DNA of 64,000 nt from Saposhnikovia divaricata (GCA_036435485.1 CM071597.1:175256147-175320146); one strand, 5' to 3'; positions 30,783 to 43,883 are shown, numbered from the stretch's first letter. Translations and numbers: made by a program. The notes: a model not told the origin generated them from the sequence alone.

Positions 30783-33589
30783 ATGGCCTCTGCATCATCT
30801 TCTCTGATGCTTTTCGCCGCTGATTCTTCTTCATCTGCTCGGATTCTTTCAATTAATACTAGTAATAAGCTCCCAAACGGCGTCGTTCAGTTCAAGCGCT
30901 TCATTTCACCTCAATTTGGGCTTCAAAACCCTAGCTTTGCTAAAACCATAAGCACCCATGTGTCTTCACCATCATTTTATACTGTTGGTATGGTCTTTTT
31001 TCAGTTCTTTTGTGTGTGTGTATATGTGTATGTATTTGCTGTTTGTTTGGTCTATTTTTTTGTGTTTTTTAAAATTGTGTTGTAATGTTAAAAGGTCTGA
31101 TTTTTAGTTTTGTTTTTGTGTTGGGTTTTGATTGGTATGGAAGTTTAGAGGTGTTTTGCTTGTAAAGATGATGCCTTTAAGTATTTGATTTTTGTTTCGG
31201 TTTTGGAAGAATTAGATTGAACATGATTTAGAAATTAAGAAATATACATGTTGAATGTATGAGGCCATTGGGGAAGTTGCAACTTTTGTGGCTGCTTAGT
31301 TGGTTAAGTGTCGGTATTTAAATTATGTGCTTGCAAGTGTTTCGGTATTTAAAATCGGCTTTGCTTTTTAGAACATTTGTCATAGCTAGACATAAATTTG
31401 CATTAACTAAAAAAAAAAAAATAGGGTGTAAGTAAATGCAAGACTTGTATTACCGGCTGCAAGAAGAATCAAAATTATGATGGAATTGGATGGTATGATT
31501 TAGTATTACAGGGAATGTGTTGTATTTCTTGTTGATAAATGTAGTTGTAAGCTCATTGGGTCTTAAGAATGTAGTCTCTTTGACGAAATGAGGAAGTTGC
31601 TTTTTGGCTCTTTAACACAACAGCTTACGTGTTCAGTTCTTGGTGCAGCTTCTATGGCTACCGAGGCTTCTGCTAAGGTTATAGATGGGAAATCAGTTGC
31701 AAAAGATATTCAAGGTGAAATAACTGCTGAAATATCCAGAATGAAGAATGAAATTGGCGTTGTGCCAGGATTAGCTGTTATTCTGGTTGGTGATAGGAAA
31801 GATTCTGCAACATATGTGCGAAACAAGAAAAAATCCTGTGAATCAGTAGGAATCAAATCGTATGAAGTGTGTTTGCCCCAAGACTGCAGAGAAGAAGAAG
31901 TACTCGAGCATATTTCTAGCTTTAACGATGATCCTGCTGTTCATGGCATACTTGTTCAGCTCCCTCTGCCATCTGTAAGCTTCTAAATTAAAACATATTC
32001 GCAATATTGCATAGAGATGAATAAAAACTGGTTCCAAAAAGATTGATGGGACTAGACTAGAAATCCGAAAAGACCAGTCCATCAAAGGACCGGACCAGTC
32101 TTATCCAGAATGACCGCACAACTGGCTGGCTCTTAAAAGTAAAAAATAAAAGCTTATACAAAATAGTCCGCTTAGTAAGGTTGCTGTGGTCATTTTTGTA
32201 TTTTTTTTTTTTTGGCATATTGAGCATTTTAACCCGCCTAACATCTTTAAAATTTCACTAAGAAAATATTTGGTATTTGATTAAAAAAATTAGTAGTTAA
32301 ATTTTTTATTTGGTTTGTAGTCATAACTAATATAGTAGTACCCACTAATTAATAAGCTACACAATATCAAGGATAAATGAGTATTAATTATATCTTTTGA
32401 ATTAGTTTGGTTGTTAAGTTACTGATTAGACTTTTTACTTGATATCTTTGTCTTTTACTAAAATTTGAATCACAAGAAGCACACCAGGATAGATGTTGGT
32501 GGTAATGGTGGTATTGTTGACTCACCTACTATATGCTACAAGGACTTAATTGATGATCTTAAGTTTGTGATCTGGATTTGCAAAATCAGATTTGTTACTG
32601 ACATGATTCTAATTTTTCTTTGCTCTTTGAAACCAGCATATAAACGAGCAGAACATCTTAAATGCTGTATGCATCGAGAAGGATGTCGATGGATTTCACC
32701 CTTTAAACATTGGCCGTCTTGCAATGCGGGGTAGAGAACCATTATTTGTTCCCTGCACACCGAAAGGATGCATTGAGTTGTTGCATCGGTACAATGTTGA
32801 TATTAAAGGAAAAAATGCCGTTGTTATTGGCAGGAGCAACATCGTGGGAATGCCTGCTGCTCTTTTGCTTCAAGTAGTTAAACTTATGTACCTTGTTATT
32901 TTTTTTATTATTTATGATAATAATCTGTGTTGTTATGTATCTTTTCTATCTCTTATATTCTTAATGCCCTGTTTTTTGGTAGAGAGAAGATGCTACGGTT
33001 AGTATTGTCCACTCCAAAACCAAGAATCCTGAGGAGATCACTAAACAAGCAGACATTATAATTGCAGCCGTGGGGCAACCCAACATGGTCAGAGGTAGCT
33101 GGATAAAGCCTGGAGCAGTTCTAATTGACGTCGGAATAAATCCAGTTGAGGTGAATACTTCTCTTACCTATCCCATCCCAAAAAATTATAGTCACTCTTT
33201 GCTGTCATTGTCAAGCTTAGCACACTAGACATGCTAAAATGCTTAATTTTGGTACAACATCGAACTGCTTAAGTTTAATGTCTGAACGTGCATATAAATT
33301 TTTTTTCCCTTCTTTTTCTGGTCTTAATATCATAAAATGTTGGTAAGTGCCATTAATTAATGTTTTTTCACTGAAACTAAAGATTAAGTTGGTTATTCTT
33401 TGGCGTGTACTGTTACAGGACTCTACACGCCCTCGAGGCTACAGACTGGTTGGAGACATCTGTTATGAGGAAGCATGCAAGGTTGCTTCGGCTATAACAC
33501 CAGTTCCTGGAGGAGTTGGGCCAATGACAATTGCAATGCTTCTCTCAAATACCCTCACCTCTGCGAAGAGAATTCATAACTTCAGTTAA
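30783..33589 (+). CDS. FOLD4: Bifunctional methylenetetrahydrofolate dehydrogenase/methenyltetrahydrofolate cyclohydrolase, chloroplast FOLD4-like
   Basis: Five exons: 30783-30987, 31637-31974, 32637-32873, 32983-33150 and 33419-33589. All introns are GT-AG and phases agree, giving 372 residues. The enzyme interconverts 5,10-methylene-, 5,10-methenyl- and 10-formyl-tetrahydrofolate using NADP, supplying formyl groups for plastid purine synthesis and initiator Met-tRNA. Exon 1 is a Ser-rich transit peptide. Exon 2 holds the catalytic Tyr-Val-Arg-Asn-Lys-Lys-Lys block and the Gln-Leu-Pro-Leu-Pro motif. Exon 3 has Pro-Cys-Thr-Pro-Lys-Gly and the cofactor loop Gly-Arg-Ser-Asn-Ile-Val-Gly-Met-Pro. 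Exon 5 has the signature Pro-Val-Pro-Gly-Gly-Val-Gly-Pro-Met-Thr. No lesion is seen. Exon 2 could also start at 31649, dropping four residues. The FOLD4 symbol rests on the resemblance to the Arabidopsis plastid isoform. Confidence 0.95.
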
Positions 33590-34426
33590 ATTGTTGAACT
33601 TACTTTTCTCATCATCTTTTTTGCTTCCTCCTGGCCTGGTAAGCTAGTTTGAATATTTTCTTTCTGCCTCCATCATTTCGTCCCTACCCTTATTGGGCTT
33701 CCTTAGATCAGACCTGGCCAAATGTTATGCGGCAATAGTTATCCTATATATATAGTGACAGTAGTCGGATAATGATTTTAAGTCTAGGTGTAAACTAGCT
33801 GAAGTGAGCTATGTCTACTAAAAAGAGAGGTCAAGAAAGCCTTTTAAATGGGATTATAACCCTGATTTGTGACTGAGCTTTTCTTTTCTTTGCAAGCCAC
33901 CCAAGTTTTATAAACAAGAAAGTGTAATCAGATTGGCCTACACATCAGAAGTTACCAGTGCGGGCTGTATCAGCACCAGAGAGGTGCATATTAGGATCAA
34001 TAATTTGTGATGCTTTTTGATAAGCTACGTTTGTTTAGTATCTTTTATGCATTAGAAGAAGTTTTTCTTTTTTCTTTAAATTATTACCTTTAATTAGCAA
34101 AAAAAATTGGGGAAACTCATCATAAAAAAAGATTAATAGACATTAAATATTGCCAATTTTTGTTACGAAAATTTTAAAATTCTTGCTGAAGATTTTTGAA
34201 ATTCTAAAATATGTTTTGTTTACAATCTTAACTAAGTGCATCCCCAGAATGTAAGATTGTTCAGGATAATATGAATTTTGTTGAAATTCTGATTGGGATT
34301 ATATTACATATTTTAGTAAGCATCGAGATTATACCTTTTATTTAGTTTCATAATTTTATTAGGTATTCTAAAGTTGATTAGGTCAACATTAGCTGTGACC
34401 AGAGGGCCTTTTTCTTTCTTTCTAGC
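33590..34426 (+). other. FolD 3' UTR and downstream spacer
   Basis: The first few hundred bases probably hold the 3' UTR, but no single poly(A) signal stands out. The rest is AT-rich, without ORF or repeat. Confidence 0.4.
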
Positions 34427-34434
34427 TAGCTATC

Positions 34435-35173
34435 TAGGGCTGCAAACGAATCGAGCTACTCGTTAGACTCGATTCGACTCGATAAGATAACGAGCTCGAA
34501 CAAAAAAAATTGCTCGTTAAGGTTATCGAGTCGAGCCGAGTTTTTTGAGTGTTCGACTCGACTCGACTCGACTCGATATGGGCTCGAACTCGACTCGACT
34601 CGAACTCGACTCGATAATTCTTTATTTTTTGAAATTAATCAAATTAATTTTTGAAAAAAAACTAATGAAATTAATTTTTTATTTTTTGAAAATTTGGGAA
34701 TATCACTAAATTAGATATATCTTTACATCCGTACGGTTGGATCGTCGAGAAATATTTTAAAAAATATATAAACAACAATTCGTGACAAAGCACTAGTTAC
34801 TAGTACTAGTTAGAATATTAGTGATCTACTAAGATCTCGAACCAAATTAATTTTTTATTTTTTGAAATTTGGGAATATCACTAAGTTAGATATATCTTTA
34901 CATCCGTACGGTTGGATCGTCGAGAAATATAAAAATAAGCCCAAAGAATAGGAAAAAAAAACTAACAAACTCATGAACTACTCGAACTCGAGATCGACTC
35001 GACTCGAAATGCTCGTGAACTACTCGACTCGACTCGATTGTTAACGAACTCGAGTTCGATCAAAGAAATTTGCTCGATAAGCTTATCGAGTTTTGCTCGA
35101 ACTCGTTAAGAAAAACTCGAACTCGAACTCGTTAAGGAAAAACTCGACTCGACTCGGTTCGTTTGCAACCCTA
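34435..35173. mobile_element. hAT-type MITE (739 bp) with CTCGA-rich subterminal repeats
   Basis: Termini TAGGGCTGCAAACGAA and its inverse are flanked by a perfect 8-bp duplication TAGCTATC (34427-34434 and 35174-35181), the hallmark of hAT transposition. Dozens of ACTCG/CGAGT motifs lie near both ends in opposite orientation. Inside, a segment of about 84 bp is duplicated (about 34672-34755 and 34847-34930). No coding capacity. Elements with these ends are widespread in flowering plants. Confidence 0.93.
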
Positions 35174-35181
35174 TAGCTATC

Positions 35182-35539
35182 TGTCTATCTGTCTGGTTAT
35201 TGCTAAGTTCAATAAGTTGTCATTGGAGTACTATTTTGCTTAATTTTTTCCCAGTTTAATAATCTCTCTCTTTATAAAGGATTTTTTTTACCTAATAATT
35301 GAGTTTTTTTCTATTTTATATGTTTGTTATTTCTTTTGTGAATTTTAGTGTGTTTTAATATGTATAGGCAAAAATGATTTATTGATATAAATTTACATAA
35401 AATCACAATTCTTGTTAAATTTTTAAAAATGAATTGCTTGCATATTTAAAAAGTAAAAATAGCTATAATTATCTTGTTACATCATTAATTAACTAATTAG
35501 AAATGAATTGCAACTTAATTCAATTTTAAAAAAATGAAA
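35182..35539. other. AT-rich spacer, nothing identified
   Basis: Between two MITEs. No reading frame, repeat or motif was found. Confidence 0.5.
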
Positions 35540-35541
35540 TA

Positions 35542-36208
35542 CAGTAGAACCTCGATAAATGAATATCGTTGGGACCAAAAATATATATTCATTTAAAGAG
35601 TTTATTTATTTATCGATTAATGAATATTTTATTTATTTATCGATAAATGAATATTTATTCATTTAAATATTATTTTCAATTTTTTTATAATTTTTTTAAA
35701 TACATTTTATATTCAAATGTACCTAAAATTTATAATGGGTTTATAATATTTATGTGATTTTTAACTACATTCATTTTTCTAACATTCTGAATTAGTTTTA
35801 CATGCATGTACACTATGCCTGCAATAGGTACAATTACAACTATGTATATTTACTAAGTGCACTGCATAATATCGAGACCATACATTCACTGTATGTATAA
35901 TATTAAAAGGTAAGATATTTACAAAGTCACTCATAATCAATTTTAGAAGCATTTTTCGAGAAGATATGATTTATCAATGTATATGAACAATATTAATTGG
36001 ATTAAATGTATTCATATATTTATATAAATATAAATATGTTATTTGAAATATAATGATTATTCATTTATATTTAAATAGGACCTATAGAGACTTATTTTTT
36101 TATTCGTTAATGCATTTAGCGAGGTTATTCATTAAGCCCATTTGCCCAAGTCGGGATCGGAAAAAATTATTCATTTATTGAGATTATTCATTTATCGAGG
36201 TTCTACTG
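35542..36208. mobile_element. Emigrant-like (pogo/mariner) MITE, 667 bp
   Basis: The termini read CAGTAGAACCTCGATAAATG and the inverse, flanked by TA (35540-35541 and 36209-36210). The ends resemble Arabidopsis Emigrant and the pogo-like Lemi elements. Several internal repeats of the TTCATTTATCGA phrase extend the inverted termini. No transposase remains. Confidence 0.88.
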
Positions 36209-36358
36209 TAATTATAATAGAATATTAGTTAATTTTTTTTTATTGGTTAAATTTGAATTTAGTAGCTATAAGGGATTAGAGTAGTTCCGTTTTAAAATCA
36301 AAAGTACCTCCTTTTGAAAATGATAACAATGAATAGTAATTTTGCAATTAGAAATAAA

Positions 36359-39300
36359 CTAGTTGATAAAGCCGCGCTTCGCAGCGGCGTTACAATTTTT
36401 ATTTTTTAAAAAATTCAGTACATTTACGTTATATTATAATATTAATATTAAATTTTAATAACTAAATAATCTTCTCTAATGAATCAATTTCTTGTTAAAT
36501 ACGATTATTTCGATTGAGCCGCTCTCTCGTTAAAACCGAAATCCCAACTTTTTAACATATATTATAAAGACTTATATAATATTTTTTATCCATAAAATTG
36601 AACCGTAAAAATAAAATAAAATTATGACTACAGTATCAAATTCTAATAGCTAATACAATCTTTTCTAGCGAGCCGTCTTCCCGTTAAATACGTTTCGAGC
36701 CGCTCTTATTTGAAACCGAAATTCTAACTTCACTATATAAAGAGAGTAAATTCCAATTTTTATATTCTTTAAACTTTCTAATATTTATGGAGTTTTAAAA
36801 GATGAAAATACATCTTATATTTTCTGTATATTATAGATAAACTTGTATAAAAAAGTTAAAATAAATGATTTTTAGGAAAAAAGATGTATAGTTTTAAAAA
36901 AATCGTATATGACGTCTCCACCGTCCTCGTATTCTACTTCCAATAAAATATTTTATTTTATGTATTATATATTTAAACACTTTTTATATAGTCTATTTAA
37001 TGAACCGCTTTCTTGTTAAACACGGTTATTACTATTGATTCGTTCTCTCGTTAAGACCAAAAACCTAACTTTTACATATATTACTTGTATGATAATGTTT
37101 ATCCATAAAAATCAAATCATAAAAATAAAATAAAATTTATAACATCAATATGGTATTTTAATAGCTAGTACAATCTTTTATAGTGAGCCGTCTTCCTGTT
37201 AAACATATTTTGAGCGGCTCTCATTTGGGATCGAAATTTCAACTTCATTACATATTATTGATGATATTTATCTTACACAACAATTTTTTTTCCTTAAAAT
37301 CAAAACCTAAAAAATAGAGTGAATTCCAATTTATACTTTCTCTAGACTTTCTAAAATTTTTGGAGTTTTAGAAAATGAAAACACGTCTTATTTTCTCTTT
37401 ATATTATAGATACTCCCGTATTTATTTAGGATTCTTGCATGAGATTGTTCTTTTATTATGTTAACACATCAATTCTTTTCTTTTTAAATACGGTAACTTT
37501 TTTTTATGACAATAGTATTGGATTTATGAATAAATTTTCCTAATATAAGTATAATTAACTTATATAAAAAATATATAATTTAAGAAGATCGTACTTTCTA
37601 TAAAATATTTAATTATATGTCTGCTCTATATATTCAAACACCTATTCTACTTCTAGTAGAACGTTTATTTATATATTTTTTTTATAAATTCGAACTCCTA
37701 TTCTACTTCCAATAGAACTTTTAATCATATGCGTTATAAATACTTATTCTGCTTCCAATAGAACTTCTAATTATATGTCTTCCCTATAAATTCAAACTCT
37801 TCTCCTCTATAAATTCGAACATCTATTCTACTTCTAATATGTTAAATGATATTTTTACATTTATTAGTGTTTAAAATTCTAAAATTCTAGAAAATTAGAA
37901 AAATAGATTGAGACGATTTTAGAGCGCCACCTAAGCTCCCGCATATCCTCCTTTATATACTTTTAATAGAACTTTTATTTATATGTTTTTTCTATAAATT
38001 CGAATTCTTATTCTCTATAAATTCGAATCCATATTCTACTTCCAATAGAACTTTTAATCATATGCGTTATAAATACTTATTCTACTTCCAATAGAACTTT
38101 TAATCATTTGTCTTTCCTATAAATTTGAACTATTCTCCTCTATAAATTCGAACACTTATTCTATTTCTAATATGTTAAATGATATTTTTCTACTTCTAAT
38201 AGAACTTTTATTTATATGTTTTTTCTATAAATTCGAACTCTTATTCTCTATAAATTCGAACTCCTATTCTACTTCCAATAGAACTTTTATTCATATGCAT
38301 TATAAATACTTATTCTACTTCCAATAGAACTTCTAATCATATGTCTTCCCTATAAATTCGAACTCTTCTCCTCTATAAATTCGAACATCTATTCTACTTC
38401 TAATATGTTAAATGATATTATTACATTTATTAGTGTTTAAAATTCTAAAATTCTAGAAAATTAGAAAAATAGATTGAGACGATCTTAGAGCGCCACCTAA
38501 ACTCCCGCTATCCTCCTTTATATATATACTAGTCGAATAAGCCGCGCTTCGCGGCGGCCATATAATTTTTTTAAAAAAATTTTAAATAAAGATCATTTTA
38601 AGAAAAAAAACAACAAAAATATTTTTATAATATCAATATAAATTGGTGAACACAATATTGTATAAATTAAATATACATATATGATAAGATAAATTATTCA
38701 TATATTTTTCTATACCGATTTTGTTTTACGATTTTTTAGGCCGACACCCGTTGTATATATTATAAAAATACTCAGCATACACAATAATAAAAATTTAAAT
38801 ACTATTCTTTTTAAAACTTTTAAATATATCTAAAATATCAATATAAATTGGTGAACACAATATTGTATAAATTAAATATACATAGATAATAAGATAAAAT
38901 ATCCATATATTTTTCTATACCGATTTTGTCTCACAATTTTTTAGGTCGACACCCGTTTGTATATATTATAAAAATACTTAGCATACACAATAATAAAAAT
39001 TTAAATATTAAAATGCTCTTTGACTTTGATTTATCGATTTTGCCTCATAATTTTTAGGCCGACACCCGTTGTATATATTTTAAAAATACTAAGTATATAC
39101 AATATAAATCGAGTAAATATGATTACAAACATGGTGATAAAATTTGATTATTAGAAGTAATGATTGTATATATATAAGAATATAAAATTTCTTTTCTATT
39201 TCGAATATATACTATAAGAATATAATTTTTTTTTCTATTTCGAATATATAATTTTTTCTTCCCAACAAATTCGAAAACCTTTTCAATTTCGAATATGTAA

Positions 39301-39850
39301 TTTGAGTTCTTCTTCCCTATAAATTCGAATTCGAGAACCTTTTCTATTTCAAAGATATTTATGTTAACGTTTATATTAATGTTAAAAAAGGAAGTTTTGA
39401 TTTCTTTTCTAAAAAATTGGATTTAAAGAAAGAAATTTTAATTTTACATATTTAAAATAGAGGAGCTCTAGAAAAATAGATAAATATGAATCGAGCGATT
39501 CTAGAGCTCCACCAAACTCCCGGGGGTTTTCCTTTATATATATAAAAATAAAAATAGATAGATAGATATATTGATTGATTCGAACTCCTATTCTACTTCC
39601 AATAGAATTTTTAATCGTATGCCTTATAAATACTTATTATACTTCCAATAAAACTTCTAATCATACGTCTTCTCTATAAATTCGAACTCTTCTCCTTTAT
39701 AAATTCGAACACCTATTCTACTTTTAATATGCTAATTGATATTTTTATATTTATTAGTGTTTAAAATTCTAGAAAATTAAAAAAATCGATTGAGACGATA
39801 TTAGAGCGCCACCTAAACTCCCGCTATCCTCCTTTATATATATATATTGA
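36359..39850 (-). mobile_element. Non-autonomous Helitron cluster
   Basis: Read on the minus strand, the 3' end is a GC-rich hairpin (GCCGC...GCGGC type) followed by TTTATCAACTAG and then T, at 36359. The likely 5' end is TCAATATATATATATAAAGG preceded by A, at 39850. These are the Helitron rules: TC start, hairpin plus CTAG end, insertion between A and T, no target duplication. A 5'-end-like module (AAAGGAGG, GCGGGAG, GTGGCGCTC) occurs at about 37925-37955, 38488-38520 and 39800-39840, each with about 270 bp of related sequence. No Rep/helicase gene is visible. Confidence 0.6.
38529..39570 (-). mobile_element. Second Helitron inserted in the cluster
   Basis: A second hairpin plus CTAG end is at 38529-38560, with a different interior (three copies of a CCGACACCCG phrase near 38740, 38945 and 39060). 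It has its own 5'-like module at about 39500-39535, where the GC motif differs (GCTCCACC rather than GCGCCACC). The outer sequence resumes near 39578. The exact 5' base cannot be set because GA-T occurs several times there. Confidence 0.45.
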
Positions 39851-40201
39851 TATATTGATTCTCAATTGATTTAATGAAACATATGTGAGGGTTCGGATAA
39901 TAAGGATTTACTCCATCATTTCAAAATAATAATCTATTTAAGGAACAAAATTAGATATTAAAAGATTTAATAAGAAAATTTTATTTATACTTGTGTTTAA
40001 TGCATTTATCAAATAGACATACAATCAATCTTGAAATATAAACTAAGAAATACTTTTTTTAAAAAAAAATAAACTAAGAAATACTTTTGAAAAATTATTT
40101 AAAATGTTACCACCAAAACAAAGTATATCCCAAATAGGAAATTTACACACTCATATCTATACTATCGGATAGAATATATTTGGCATATTAAATTTGGCAC
40201 A
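39851..40201. other. AT-rich spacer, nothing identified
   Basis: No frame or terminus was recognised. It contains two A runs. Confidence 0.4.
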
Positions 40202-40209
40202 CTGAGGGG

Positions 40210-40963
40210 TAGGGGTGTGCATCGGGTGGTTTGGGCGGTTTGGGACGGCCAAACCAACCAAAACATAAATTTCGGGTTTTTAATTTTTCAAACCATAACC
40301 AAACCAAAAACCATATCGTTCTAAAAAAACCAACCAAATTATAACGGTTTGGTTTGGTCGGTTTCGGTTTAAAACCGTTATTAAATATATATTTATACTT
40401 GATGTTATTTATTTTCTCCAATACTAAATACAAGATTCAATTTTATTTTAAAAGATCCAACAAAATAAATGCACAAATAGTAGCACAAAATATCATCAAA
40501 AATAGTTATAAAATAAATTATACTCCTCAAATATTTTCATTAAATCATAAAATAAGTCTCAAAAGTCTTATATATAGCTTTCTGGTACTTTCTTCTTTTA
40601 ACTGGTCTTTGACATGAAATAAAACAAGTTAACCACTATAAATCTAACTAAATACAAAACACACGTGCACACACGTAAGCATGGTTAAGGCATATAATAT
40701 TATAGTATATAAGTGTGTTGAAGAAATAACCACACGAAAAATACAATATATATATATATATATATAATATTTTTATACGACTTGATGGTCGGGTTGGTTT
40801 AATCGGATGGGTAAACTAGTGAAACCAAACCCAAACCAAAATTTTCGGTTTTTAAAAATATAAAACCATAACCAAACCAAACCGAAAAAAAACCTAAATT
40901 TTCGGTTTGGTCGGTTTGGTTTGGTCGGGTTGGTCGGTTTTTGGAAAACCATGCTCACCCCTA
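40210..40963. mobile_element. hAT-type MITE (754 bp) with GGTTTGG subterminal repeats
   Basis: Terminus TAGGGGTGTGCAT faces ATGCTCACCCCTA, flanked by a perfect 8-bp duplication CTGAGGGG (40202-40209 and 40964-40971). The subterminal zones are packed with GGTTTGG/CCAAACC units in opposite orientation. The apparent ORFs here are low-complexity readings of these repeats. No transposase. Confidence 0.92.
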
Positions 40964-40971
40964 CTGAGGGG

Positions 40972-42014
40972 TAAAGGCCCATTATGTCAATAATTCAAAA
41001 ATCAAGACCTTATTGGAACGAAGGCCTTATTTACCGATTGGACACACATCTTGAAGTAACATAACATGTTAATGGTACTCGTCCAAATCATGGTTTATTT
41101 CCACAAGTTGTGGTTTTGTCTACCTTGCAGTTTGTAATATGGCACCATAGATCACTTGCTGGCTAATTTCGAAGTTTTTCTCAGCAACATTTCTTTACCA
41201 ATTCCCCTATTCTGGCTACCTGCCTCTGTTTTGTCAAAAAAAAAAAAAAGAGGCTAATCCTTTGTTTTGACATGATTTTAGTTAATTTTAGTATGCAACT
41301 GGATTCCATATATTCATTTTGGACATTTACCAAAATAGCTTCTTTTTCAAAAATCAAGTCACCGGACTTTAAAGGTAACGTGTATGTTTTAGAATTTTGT
41401 TGTTTCTCACACAACCTGATACATGTGAACAACAATCTAAACACATAAAGTTTAAGAATTTAGCTAGTAAAATTGATTCCATCAAAGCGCGATGATGCAG
41501 ACATAGTGTAAGTTTTTGTAACTTTGTCACAAAAGCTACATCCCATAAATATACAACTTAAAAGAAATCCAGGAAAGAGAAGCACACACTTGCAAATCTC
41601 TTGCTCACAATAGAAACATTTTCATAAATCCACCATAAATTCTTAAACAATTCGCAATTCTCTTTCAACATAAACTTAGTCTATTAGTTCACCATAATCT
41701 CATTTAAGCTATAATCTAGATAACTTGCACTATTTTAGCTACTACAATAACTAGGGATACTTCAACTACTACAAAATATTAAGAGTACTGTCTCTGAAAT
41801 TCTGCTTGAGTCCATCTCTATTCTACAAAATCACCTGCAAATAGCATAAAGAAAAGTACTGATCATGCACTTATAAAAACTAAAACACTAATCATAAAAG
41901 TATAAAACACTACCGATATTCGAAGGTTAAATGGATATGAATTAACCCAAAGTAGCCAACAAATTTATACGACAAGAATAGCTGATATCTAGTTAAAAGA
42001 ATACTTCTTGACAA
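40972..42014. other. Intergenic sequence, nothing identified
   Basis: About 1 kb without convincing ORF, repeat or terminus. Confidence 0.4.
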
Positions 42015-42022
42015 CCGCCAAC

Positions 42023-42851
42023 TAGGGGTGTACATGGGTCGGCGAAACCGACCAACCCGAACCAAACCGACCCTATTTTCGGCCGACCCAACCTGAAAAA
42101 TTATAAACCGTTAAGTAATTGGGTTAAATCGACTTCAACCCGACTTTAATGGGTTGGGTATGGGTTTAGATTATTTTGAGCCAACCTAACCCAACCCGGG
42201 AGTATTTTAATAAATATATGTAGGGGCAGTTTAGTAAGTAACGTGGTAATAAATGTTGTATGAGAGTGAAGTCTCGTAATGGAGTCTTCATGAATTCTTT
42301 TGCCAAGTGAATTCATGTATTATTGCGCTTCACGGAGCTAGGCATCCTTATCAGTGCATTGAACTATTATACAACTTGGACTCATCAATTCATAAAATTA
42401 TTACATAACTAAGACTCGACAGTGCATATTGATTGGTTGAGATGAAGGCAATGACCAAATTTTTTTTCCATGCCCCTGTGCGCTCTGGATATCTGAATCC
42501 CATTTTGTGGTCTCATTTTCAGAGATTGGTCCCTTGCCCTTTGTATATTTATTTGCAATGTTTGGTCTAACCATATTTAACTTTGTTCACTGACTTTGTC
42601 CACTGATATTCTTGCATTTTGGGTTGATTATTCTTTGAAATATCCAACTTGTTTATTTAATTTTTATATTTAAGCAACCCATTCAAACCAACCCAAACCG
42701 ACCCAAACCGACCCAAACCGACCTATAACAAATAGGGTTTGGTTATAAATTTAATTTTTATGGGTCGGGTTAAAAAATTTCAAACCGATTTAAAATGGGT
42801 TGAGTCGTTTTAATGCTCCAACCCGGCCAACCCGGCCCGTGTACACCCCTG
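42023..42851. mobile_element. hAT-type MITE (829 bp) with GGGTTGG subterminal repeats
   Basis: Left end TAGGGGTGTACATGGG, right end CCCGTGTACACCCCTG, flanked by a perfect 8-bp duplication CCGCCAAC (42015-42022 and 42852-42859). The last base of the right end is G instead of A. ACCCAACCC-type motifs fill both subtermini. About 500 bp of unrelated interior has no coding signal. Confidence 0.92.
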
Positions 42852-43021
42852 CCGCCAACTATATATTGATGTATATGACCGGATACAGAATATGTGGTAA
42901 AAGAAGGCAAGTATATCTCAAACGATGAGCAGCTCTATTTGTTACAAATACAATAGTCTTACAAAAGATCAATAAAATATAACCGATACTTGAATGATAT
43001 AGACGATATTGACAGTAATTG

Positions 43022-43177
43022 CATTTGTACACTTTTGAATAACAAAGCATAAAGAGATCAATGCAAACTAAAAGTACACAAGTAATGTACCTGGCTTACA
43101 TTTGTACACTTTTGAATAACAAAGCATAAAGAGATCAATGCAAACTAAAAGTACACAAGTAATGTACCTGGCTTACA
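43022..43177. repeat. 77-bp perfect tandem duplication
   Basis: A unit starting CATTTGTACACTTTTGAATA is present twice head to tail with no differences noticed, so the duplication is recent. It contains no recognisable function. Confidence 0.9.
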
Positions 43178-43358
43178 GGTATATCCCCACAATTCCTGGA
43201 ATTGACAAAATCAGTGAGCCCAAACTTTTTCCCTATGCGAGAAAAAAAAAGGTATCAGTATAATTATAACAAAAAACATACAAAGGAGCACTGCTCAGAG
43301 ATTTCATATATTCAAGAAGCATATGTTCTCGGCTCTCATAAGCATAATGGTCAAGAAG

Positions 43359-43883
43359 TGTTGAAGCCGATTTTCGTCAAGGACAATGCTTCAAGATTAA
43401 ATTTATATTTTGGTATTCGGATTGAGATAATAAGAATAAAGATGTAAATATAATAATACAATTAGGGTTTTTGAGATATTTGGGACTGCTCTTGAAAGTT
43501 TGTAATCGGGTGTGTCATTTCGGATCCCACTCAAGGTGCCTACGTACCCTATTTATAGGGATCAAGTCCACGTAGTTCTATTCGATTTAAGATTGTATTC
43601 CTGACAATATTAGGCCCAGCCCATGTCTTTTGTCTTTGGCGGCAAGTAATTTTCACATTTGAGATGATATTGTCTTTGGCGTCAAGTATCTGGATCCTTC
43701 TAGAATTTGGTCTCCGATCATATAATTTCTTTCCACCGCCTTAAGCATTGGGCTCGATTTCATGGGTTGTTCCAATGCATCGGACTCATTAGATTTAGGC
43801 AGGCCCATATAAAAATAACCTTCGGATGCGAATATAGAGGTTCTTGCTTTGGATACAAAACTAATATATTTTTTGAATCAACA
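43359..43883 (-). repeat. 3' LTR of the TR-GAG element
   Basis: On the minus strand it has a TATA box, TATAAATAG, at about 43549-43557. It starts TGTTGAAGCC on the plus strand and ends ATCAACA. It is very similar to 47751-48276. Confidence 0.92.

Noticed and set aside
40188..40433. Small ORFs rich in Phe/Trp/Gly and Lys/Pro
   Set aside because: They are translations of MITE subterminal repeats.
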